Source: Paracoccaceae bacterium
GTDB taxonomy: Bacteria > Pseudomonadota > Alphaproteobacteria > Rhodobacterales > Rhodobacteraceae
Length of the DNA stretch: 41,677 bases
Direction: 5' to 3'
NCBI GenBank assembly: GCA_902602765.1
Contig: CACKSH010000014.1
Location: 1-41,677 of the forward strand
The position numbers were made by a program, and so were the translations under genes. The first letter of the stretch is position 1. The number at the start of each line of letters is the position of its first letter. Below, piece by piece: positions 36,009-41,677 of the stretch. The notes beneath the pieces are model-generated. The model saw nothing but the letters and a program-made list of their open reading frames with translations, was not told where the DNA came from and did no database searches.

Positions 36009-37262
36009 ATGCGTTCTATCCAATCTATAATATTCAGCAATAGCCTTGCTATCGTATTAACCATTGTTTGTGTGTTACCCCTAACTGCCGTTTTTATTTT
36101 TTCATTAACTGCACCAATAGATGATGCTTTTGCGAGTTTTGGTCTCTGGCTTCATAATAAATATGGATGGTCTGTTTCGACTTTTGTAACGGAACTCAGA
36201 TTTGCAAAGGTTGGTTTTGCGTTACGCTCAGTAGTTATCGCATTGTTCATATCGTTTTTATACTATTGGATTTCAAATTGGCTAAACTTTGGATTGGCTA
36301 AAATCAGATCAAGTCAATCAGTAGGCAAGAGATCTGTAGTTATTGAAACCATACAACCATGGATATTCGTTGGACCAGCTCTAGTGCTCCTGTTACTTTT
36401 TTTGCTTATTCCAGCGCTTACAACATTAAAAATTTCTTTTACCGAACCTGGTGGCGGCGCATCAGTAAACAACTATGCATTCCTTTGGGACTCTAACGCT
36501 TTGGGATACCTTCAATTTAGGCTTGCAATGAGAAATAGCTTAATGTGGCTGATCCTTGTTCCATCACTTTGCATAATTTTTGGCTTACTGATTGCTGTGC
36601 TGGCAGACTCAGTAAGTTGGGGTGTAGTCGCAAAAACATTTATCTTTGTTCCTTTAGCTATCTCGTTTGTAGGAGCAGCCGTTATCTGGAGAAATATTTT
36701 TGCAGGTGGCGGAATTGAACCTCAGCAAGCAATTAATGGAACCACACCATCTTATCAAATCGGTCTCCTTAAAGCATTACTTGGACACACTCCCGAATAT
36801 AATGAACCTCTGTATAATCTCAAGTTCTGGGGAAACTTCTATCTAATGTGGATTATGGTGTGGATTAAGACCGGCTTTGCAATGGTAATTTTTTCTGCTG
36901 CTCTAAGAGGTGTACCGCAAGAAACGGTTGAAGCTGCAATTATTGATGGGGCAAACCCGCGTCAACTCTTTTTCCGTGTAAAATTACCACAAATTTTTTC
37001 AACAGTTGTCGTCGTTTGGACATACCTCGTTACAGATGTATTAAAAGTTTTTGATATTCCATATGCATTATCAGCCAACGATGATGACAAACTATTGCTC
37101 GCTACTATGATGGAGGCCGCCATGAATACATGGTCTATTGGAGGTAACAATGTTGACAATTTGTTTGCCGCTATTGCGATCATGCTCATGTTGACAGTCA
37201 TTCCGCATATGATTTTTCTTGGGTGGAGAATACGACGCGAACAAAAACAACTAGGACATTAA
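36009..37262 (+). CDS. aglF: Alpha-glucoside ABC transporter permease 1
   Basis: This 417-residue inner-membrane permease carries the ATPase-contact EAA loop in VEAAIIDGANPRQLFFRVKLP (about residues 310-330). The main permease domain starts near residue 118 (WIFVGPALVLLLLFLLIPALTTLKISFTEP). Before it there are about 115 extra residues with two hydrophobic segments (10-33 and 68-92), which many sugar permeases of this class lack and which recall the extra helices of MalF. It follows the aglE stem-loop, with AGG 11 bases before the ATG, and is 14 bases before aglG. Confidence 0.93.
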   Translation: MRSIQSIIFSNSLAIVLTIVCVLPLTAVFIFSLTAPIDDAFASFGLWLHNKYGWSVSTFVTELRFAKVGFALRSVVIALFISFLYYWISNWLNFGLAKIRSSQSVGKRSVVIETIQPWIFVGPALVLLLLFLLIPALTTLKISFTEPGGGASVNNYAFLWDSNALGYLQFRLAMRNSLMWLILVPSLCIIFGLLIAVLADSVSWGVVAKTFIFVPLAISFVGAAVIWRNIFAGGGIEPQQAINGTTPSYQIGLLKALLGHTPEYNEPLYNLKFWGNFYLMWIMVWIKTGFAMVIFSAALRGVPQETVEAAIIDGANPRQLFFRVKLPQIFSTVVVVWTYLVTDVLKVFDIPYALSANDDDKLLLATMMEAAMNTWSIGGNNVDNLFAAIAIMLMLTVIPHMIFLGWRIRREQKQLGH

Positions 37263-37276
37263 GGATTTAATCTGTC

Positions 37277-38503
37277 ATGTATAGTCGCTCGTTTGCTCAT
37301 ATTATACTTGCAATAATTTTGGTGATTTGGGTCGTACCATTTATTGCGCTCATAACCACTTCCTTTCGGTCTGAAGTGGCATCTAAGACCTCTGGGTTTT
37401 GGACTGCTTTTACCCCAACGGAGCTTGGACACCGCTTTAGCACGCATGACAAAGGTCAAAAGGTAAAAATAACGGAAATGCGCGGTAATATTTTTGACCG
37501 AATAAATAAAGATGAGGAGTGGTTCCAAATATCTGGAGAAATCAGCTCAATTATGTTCAAAGGTCGTGTTCCAGATCCAGACAAACCCGGTAAGACTAAG
37601 TTAATACGAAAGCTTGTCCCAGTGGGAGAAATTATGCTTGTTCGGGATGGTGAATTCGTTTTCGAAGCGAACGGTGACTTCACTTGGTCATTTCCGGAAG
37701 AGGTAGCCCCAAGGCCAAAAAATCTTGACGTATTTATAAGTCAAGATCCTGTCTTTGGCGCTGAGGCATATTTTGAGGTACTTCTCGATAACAAAGACGT
37801 CCCAAACGCACTCATATCTTCATTTATTGTGGTTGTTCCAGCAACCATTATTCCAATAACAGTCGCTGCATTTGCAGCTTACGCTTTTTCATGGATGCAA
37901 TTTCCAGGGCGTGACTGGTTATTCATTATTGTGGTATCTTTAATGGTTGTCCCAACGCAATTAGCATTTCTTCCTATTCTGCAGGGATTAAACGGCCTGG
38001 CTTCTTGGGCGACTTCATTAAATCAATGGATGACGGACTGTGAAATTACGAACACATGCCAATTCCCGACAAAATCATTCGCTGGTTTATGGCTTACCCA
38101 CACAGGCTTTGGTCTTCCTCTAGCTATATTTCTTTTACGCAATTACATAGTAGGACTACCCCGCGAATTACTTGAAAGTGCCAAAATTGATGGTGCTAAT
38201 CATATGCAAATATTTGTAAAAATAGTTGTGCCTCTGTCTGTACCAGCACTTGCGTCGTTTAGTATTTTCCAGTTTCTTTGGATCTGGAACGATTTACTTG
38301 TTGCAATGTTCGTGGGACCTAGTGCAACAGACGATATAGTTTTTCCCATTCTGTTAGAAAGACAGTTAGGAACCTTTGGAGATCAGCTCCATCTGCTAAA
38401 CGCGTCAGCCGTAATTTCTATGATAGTACCAGTGATTGTATTTCTAGCCATGCAAAAATATTTTATACGCGGTCTGCTAGCCGGATCAGTTAAAGGGGGC
38501 TAA
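37277..38503 (+). CDS. aglG: Alpha-glucoside ABC transporter permease 2
   Basis: This 408-residue permease has one helix at residues 6-28, then a long hydrophilic stretch (about residues 35-170) and then five helices with the EAA loop in LESAKIDGANHMQIFVKIVVP. The hydrophilic insert (from GFWTAFTPTELGHRFST to FGAEAYFEVLLDN) should be periplasmic and is larger than in most carbohydrate permeases of this class, though related AglG proteins also carry one. It pairs with AglF to form the channel. The stop is 3 bases before aglA. Confidence 0.93.
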   Translation: MYSRSFAHIILAIILVIWVVPFIALITTSFRSEVASKTSGFWTAFTPTELGHRFSTHDKGQKVKITEMRGNIFDRINKDEEWFQISGEISSIMFKGRVPDPDKPGKTKLIRKLVPVGEIMLVRDGEFVFEANGDFTWSFPEEVAPRPKNLDVFISQDPVFGAEAYFEVLLDNKDVPNALISSFIVVVPATIIPITVAAFAAYAFSWMQFPGRDWLFIIVVSLMVVPTQLAFLPILQGLNGLASWATSLNQWMTDCEITNTCQFPTKSFAGLWLTHTGFGLPLAIFLLRNYIVGLPRELLESAKIDGANHMQIFVKIVVPLSVPALASFSIFQFLWIWNDLLVAMFVGPSATDDIVFPILLERQLGTFGDQLHLLNASAVISMIVPVIVFLAMQKYFIRGLLAGSVKGG

Positions 38504-38506
38504 AAG

Positions 38507-40060
38507 ATGTCTTCTTTAAAATGGTGGGAAAATGCAGTCATATATCAAATATACCCAAGATCTTTTCAAGACTCGAATGATGACGGCATCGGAGATTTAA
38601 AGGGAATAACCAGCCGACTAAATTACTTGTCTGAACTTGGAGTGGACGCTATTTGGATCAGTCCGTTTTTTAAATCGCCGCAAAAAGATTTTGGTTATGA
38701 TGTCTCAGACTATTATAATATTAATCCTGAATACGGAACTTTGGAAGACTTCGAATTACTCATCAATAAAGCTCATAACTTAACATTGAAAGTTATGTTA
38801 GACATTGTTCCAGCTCATTGTTCCAGCGAACATCCATGGTTTGTTGAAAGTAGATCTTCCACTACGAACCCTAAATCAGACTGGTTCCATTGGGCTGAAC
38901 CACAAGAAGATGGAAGCGCGCCCACAAATTGGCTATCCTTTTTTGGAGGTCAAGCTTGGACTTGGGAACCTAGGCGTCAACAGTACTATTTGCATAATTT
39001 TCTACCAGAGCAACCAAACTTAAATTATGCTAACCCCGCAGTTCTTGAAGAATTTAACCAAATAGCCAAATTTTGGTTTGATAGGGGTGTTGACGGTTTC
39101 CGATTAGACGCGGTTCATACAATTAATGCAGACGCTTTTCCTTATAAAGACAATCCCGCGAATCCAAAATTCAAACTGGGTCCTCTTCCTCAGGATCAGC
39201 AGCCATTTTTTCGGCAACTACATGATGCGGCACAACTAAATCAACCAGCCATCCAAGACTTTTGTGCATCATATCGCAGGATCGCAGACTCCTACGAAAA
39301 TGACCGCTTCTTAATGGGAGAAGTAGATGGCGATAACGACAGCGCAGTTTTTATGAGTGAGACATTTACCAAACCAGGCAGATTACATGCAACTTACAAT
39401 TTTGATTTGCTCGAATGGGGCGGCTTGACTGTAAAAGAAATAAAAGAAGCTATTTTGAAATCCGCTAAAGTCTTTAACGGCACTGGGAGACTGTCGTTTG
39501 CATTTTCTAATCATGATGTCCCTCGCGTGGCGACAAGACAACTTAAGGCATTAAACGTGAACCCAAAAGATAGTGATAAAATGCAACTTTTATTATTGAA
39601 ACTTCAAATCAGCCTCATCGGCTCAACATGTATTTATCAAGGTGAAGAGCTTGGTCTGGAGGATGTTAGTGATATACCCAAAGAGAAGATGCAAGATCCC
39701 TGGGGTATAGAATTTGCACCAACTTTTCTTGGTAGAGATACATGCCGAACTCCAATGGTATGGAATAAAAATCTACCAAACGGCGGATTTTCTAAAGCAA
39801 ACACAACTTGGCTACCAATTTCAGACAAACATTTACAAAGAGCGGCGATCGATAGTGCATTGGATCCAAATTCAATTTACAATGATTTGGCAAAGTTTTT
39901 GAAATGGCGCAAGAAGCAGTCAGCAATGACCGAAGCAAATTATATTTTAAATATAGCAGGCGATGACACTGAGATAAGTTTTGACCGTGAAAGTGACGAT
40001 CAAACTCTTCACTGTAATTTCAATTTCAAAACGTTAACAGCGTCCTTTGAGGAGATTTAA
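38507..40060 (+). CDS. aglA: Alpha-glucosidase, GH13 family
   Basis: This 517-residue cytoplasmic enzyme of glycoside hydrolase family 13 hydrolyses imported alpha-glucosides. The N terminus WWENAVIYQIYPRSFQD is the standard GH13 opening. The catalytic triad is intact: nucleophile Asp201 in GVDGFRLDAVH, acid/base Glu272 in LMGEVDG and Asp337 in SNHDVPR. It has no signal peptide, so it acts on sugars after uptake by AglEFGK. The C-terminal beta domain looks short. ATG follows the aglG stop by 3 bases, and its own stop abuts the aglK start. Specificity among maltose, sucrose and trehalose cannot be read from the sequence. Confidence 0.94.
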   Translation: MSSLKWWENAVIYQIYPRSFQDSNDDGIGDLKGITSRLNYLSELGVDAIWISPFFKSPQKDFGYDVSDYYNINPEYGTLEDFELLINKAHNLTLKVMLDIVPAHCSSEHPWFVESRSSTTNPKSDWFHWAEPQEDGSAPTNWLSFFGGQAWTWEPRRQQYYLHNFLPEQPNLNYANPAVLEEFNQIAKFWFDRGVDGFRLDAVHTINADAFPYKDNPANPKFKLGPLPQDQQPFFRQLHDAAQLNQPAIQDFCASYRRIADSYENDRFLMGEVDGDNDSAVFMSETFTKPGRLHATYNFDLLEWGGLTVKEIKEAILKSAKVFNGTGRLSFAFSNHDVPRVATRQLKALNVNPKDSDKMQLLLLKLQISLIGSTCIYQGEELGLEDVSDIPKEKMQDPWGIEFAPTFLGRDTCRTPMVWNKNLPNGGFSKANTTWLPISDKHLQRAAIDSALDPNSIYNDLAKFLKWRKKQSAMTEANYILNIAGDDTEISFDRESDDQTLHCNFNFKTLTASFEEI

Positions 40061-41119
40061 ATGGCACATGTAGAATTACAGGGTGTGACTAAGACTTTCG
40101 GAAATACAGAGGTTATCCGTGACGTTGAGTTGGAAATAAACAAAGGCGAATTTGTGGTTTTCGTTGGGCCGTCTGGATGTGGCAAATCCACACTACTCAG
40201 ATTGATATCCGGACTTGAAAAATTAACTAGTGGCAAAATAATAATAGCAGAAAAAGAAGTAATGGATCTTCCGCCGTCGGAAAGAGGCATTGCAATGGTC
40301 TTTCAGTCATACGCGCTATACCCACATATGAGTGTTTTCCAGAATATGGCCTTTTCCCTCGATTTACAAAAGATGCAAAAGATGGAAATTAAGCAGCGTG
40401 TTGAAGATGCAGCAAAAATTTTACAGATGGAACACCTCCTGGACAGGCGCCCCGCAGCCCTGTCTGGTGGTCAGCGCCAGCGAGTTGCAATTGGACGCGC
40501 CATCGTAAGAAACCCTGAAGTATTCTTGTTCGACGAACCTCTTTCAAATTTAGATGCTGCTCTTCGTCATGATACTCGGGTGGAAATAGCAAAATTACAT
40601 CGTCAATTGGGAGCGACAACCGTGTATGTCACCCATGATCAGGTTGAAGCCATGACACTTGCTGACAAAATTGTTGTATTGAAGGATGGAGAAGTCATGC
40701 AGGTAGGCGCTCCAATGGAGTTATTCAATTATCCAGCAAACAAATTTGTAGCAGGCTTTCTAGGGTCTCCTAAGATGAATTTTTTTGAAAGCAAGCTCAT
40801 ATTAGTGAATAGTCCCAAAACAAGCGGAAAAGTGGAGTTTGATGGCCATACCTCAAACTACATCAGACTTGTTTCAAAAGAAAAGAGCGCTGGGGAATTA
40901 GTACATTTAGGTATAAGACCTCAGGATTTAAAAATTAAAGATAACGGCGCGATTGTCGGTAAAGTTACATTAGTCGAGCGCCTGGGTACGGAAACCGTTG
41001 TGGAACTTCTCTCAAATAGTGGAGTACCTTTTAGATTTGCCTCACCAGAGACACTGAATTTAGAAATGGGAAGCCAAGTGTGCTTCACCTATGACCTTGA
41101 AAAGGCTCATATATTTTAG
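40061..41119 (+). CDS. aglK: Alpha-glucoside ABC transporter ATP-binding protein
   Basis: This 352-residue ATPase of the MalK/UgpC type powers AglFG. It has Walker A GPSGCGKS (residues 36-43), signature LSGGQRQR (134-141), Walker B FLFDEP (to 160) and the switch histidine His192 in VYVTHDQVEAMTL. The C-terminal part (about residues 235-352) is the TOBE-type regulatory domain, with HLGIRPQDLKI. ATG directly follows the aglA stop with GAGGAG 8 bases upstream. MalK-type ATPases can serve several sugar transporters. Confidence 0.96.
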   Translation: MAHVELQGVTKTFGNTEVIRDVELEINKGEFVVFVGPSGCGKSTLLRLISGLEKLTSGKIIIAEKEVMDLPPSERGIAMVFQSYALYPHMSVFQNMAFSLDLQKMQKMEIKQRVEDAAKILQMEHLLDRRPAALSGGQRQRVAIGRAIVRNPEVFLFDEPLSNLDAALRHDTRVEIAKLHRQLGATTVYVTHDQVEAMTLADKIVVLKDGEVMQVGAPMELFNYPANKFVAGFLGSPKMNFFESKLILVNSPKTSGKVEFDGHTSNYIRLVSKEKSAGELVHLGIRPQDLKIKDNGAIVGKVTLVERLGTETVVELLSNSGVPFRFASPETLNLEMGSQVCFTYDLEKAHIF

Positions 41120-41516
41120 TGCAATTTGTCAAATTATAACTGAAATATGTTTTTACGAAATTTAAATTTATTTTATTTAATGCACTATAACTTAAACCGC
41201 AGATATAAACCACGCAATGTCCATTCAAAACTTGCTAAATACAGTTATTGTACTTGATTGATATTGTGTTTTAATCATAAATAAGAATTGAGTGTTTTGG
41301 CAACCGATTCAATCGAGTGTTTTGGCAACCGGTTCATATGTCGTTTTGCTAGCTCATGACGTATTTTGTGTTGTTGGTAAGCCAGCAATATTGCATGGTT
41401 TTGTGGGTATGTGGGACAAATAATAATATACCCAAAAAATATTTTGACTTTATAGAAAGGTAAATTACTTCTCAACCGTAGCCAACAGAAGCTTTAATTA
41501 TATTACGAGGTTTCTG
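41120..41516. other. Gene-free region after the agl operon
   Basis: These 397 AT-rich bases contain no supported gene. They hold a tandem 22-base repeat (41290-41336), an inverted repeat TGGGTAT/ATACCCA (41404-41410 and 41428-41434) and GAGG at 41507-41510 as ribosome site for the next gene. No hairpin with a T-run that would end the agl transcript is evident. Confidence 0.5.
41290..41336 (+). repeat. Two 22-base direct repeats with LacI-type operator cores
   Basis: Copies at 41290-41311 and 41315-41336 share GAGTGTTTTGGCAACCG and then TTCA, differing at one base. Each contains AACCGATT or AACCGGTT (41302-41309, 41327-41334), which fits the AAnCGnTT core of LacI-family operators. The two cores are 25 bases apart. 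Their use as operators for the downstream gene is inference. Confidence 0.7.
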
Positions 41517-41677
41517 ATGAATGTAAGCAATCATACTATATTAAGTTCTGTTCTAAAAAAAGCTGAACAGGAAAAAGACGGGCGTAACACTAGAATTACC
41601 GATATCGCCAAGGAGCGGGGATTTCTAGATAGTAATGGAAATGTGACTCCAAAAGGTCGGAAGTTTCTTCAAGAGCG
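41517..41677 (+). CDS. Unrecognised protein, N-terminal part (truncated by window edge)
   Basis: An open frame runs from an ATG at 41517, with GAGG 6 bases upstream, to the right edge: 53 codons without a stop. It begins MNVSNHTILSSVLKKAEQEK and includes RITDIAKERGFLDSNG and VTPKGRKFL. The sequence is charged and helical, with an ITDIAKE pattern that could belong to a helix-turn-helix, but I do not recognise a family. A regulator or phage/plasmid-type protein are both possible. The strong ribosome site and codon pattern support coding. Confidence 0.55.
   Translation, partial: MNVSNHTILSSVLKKAEQEKDGRNTRITDIAKERGFLDSNGNVTPKGRKFLQE

Noticed and set aside
41290-41336. Possible CRISPR array
   Set aside because: There are just two copies with a 3-base gap, no spacers of constant length and no cas genes.
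41290-41340. End of an insertion sequence
   Set aside because: No transposase, no matching inverted end and no target duplication are visible. A tandem operator pair explains the repeats more simply, though an old remnant cannot be excluded.
41275-41475. 66-residue minus-strand frame after aglK
   Set aside because: Its C-terminal part is only a translation of the 22-base repeats, no ribosome site is present and no family is recognisable.
1-41677. tRNA, rRNA or other standard RNA genes
   Set aside because: The intergenic gaps were read on both strands, and none shows a cloverleaf-like pattern or recognisable RNA gene; most are too short.

Overview
The window reads as a compact, AT-rich stretch of an alphaproteobacterial chromosome, most likely from a marine, low-GC member of the Rhodobacterales (Roseobacter group). 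The markers are GcrA, a CDP-diacylglycerol-dependent phosphatidylcholine synthase, the order coxB-ctaB-coxF-ctaG-coxC-surf1-thrC-M16 peptidase, a GH13-containing alpha-glucoside ABC operon (aglEFGAK), and very short or overlapping gene junctions. The lineage is inferred from gene content and order, not from a search.

Layout: 1-778 is the start of a minus-strand MFS transporter that runs off the left edge. 823-3024 is priA (-). 3107-8735 is a plus-strand run: transaldolase, DUF484, xerC, pcs, gcrA, rimO and a DCC-family protein. 8740-17646 is a long minus-strand block. Read in its own direction it is coxB, ctaB, a 55-residue coxF-like gene, ctaG, coxC, surf1, thrC, an M16 peptidase, a GNAT acetyltransferase and a GlcD-like FAD oxidoreductase. 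17794-25174 is plus: tldD, topA, an Lhr-type ligase-associated helicase and pdeM. 25202-27515 is the minus-strand ftsE-ftsX-plsC operon. 27643-28314 is a zinc-ribbon membrane protein (+). 28333-31201 is argH, a 31-residue LptM-like lipoprotein and lysA (-). tlpA-like (+) starts back-to-back with argH. 31831-33582 is an ABC exporter (-). A lone flavin reductase (+) precedes aglE, aglF, aglG, aglA and aglK (34591-41119). A 397-base gene-free stretch with operator-like repeats precedes a truncated, unrecognised gene at the right edge.

Functions that work together: a cytochrome c oxidase subunit and assembly operon (subunits II and III, heme O synthase, Cox11/CtaG, Surf1) without subunit I nearby; genome maintenance (PriA, XerC, TopA, Lhr-like helicase, PdeM); cell cycle and division (GcrA, FtsEX); and an alpha-glucoside uptake and hydrolysis unit with its own binding protein, two permeases, ATPase and alpha-glucosidase.

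Most of the window is ordinary conserved chromosome. I see no clear new multi-gene system. The points most worth a second look are: the Lhr-PdeM pair standing without its usual ligase and exonuclease; operator-like repeats at both ends of the agl operon, including a pair of 22-base repeats that each carry the AAnCGnTT core of LacI-family operators; a perfect stem-loop between aglE and aglF; the enlarged permeases; two very small conserved-position genes that are easy to miss; and the unknown gene at the right edge.
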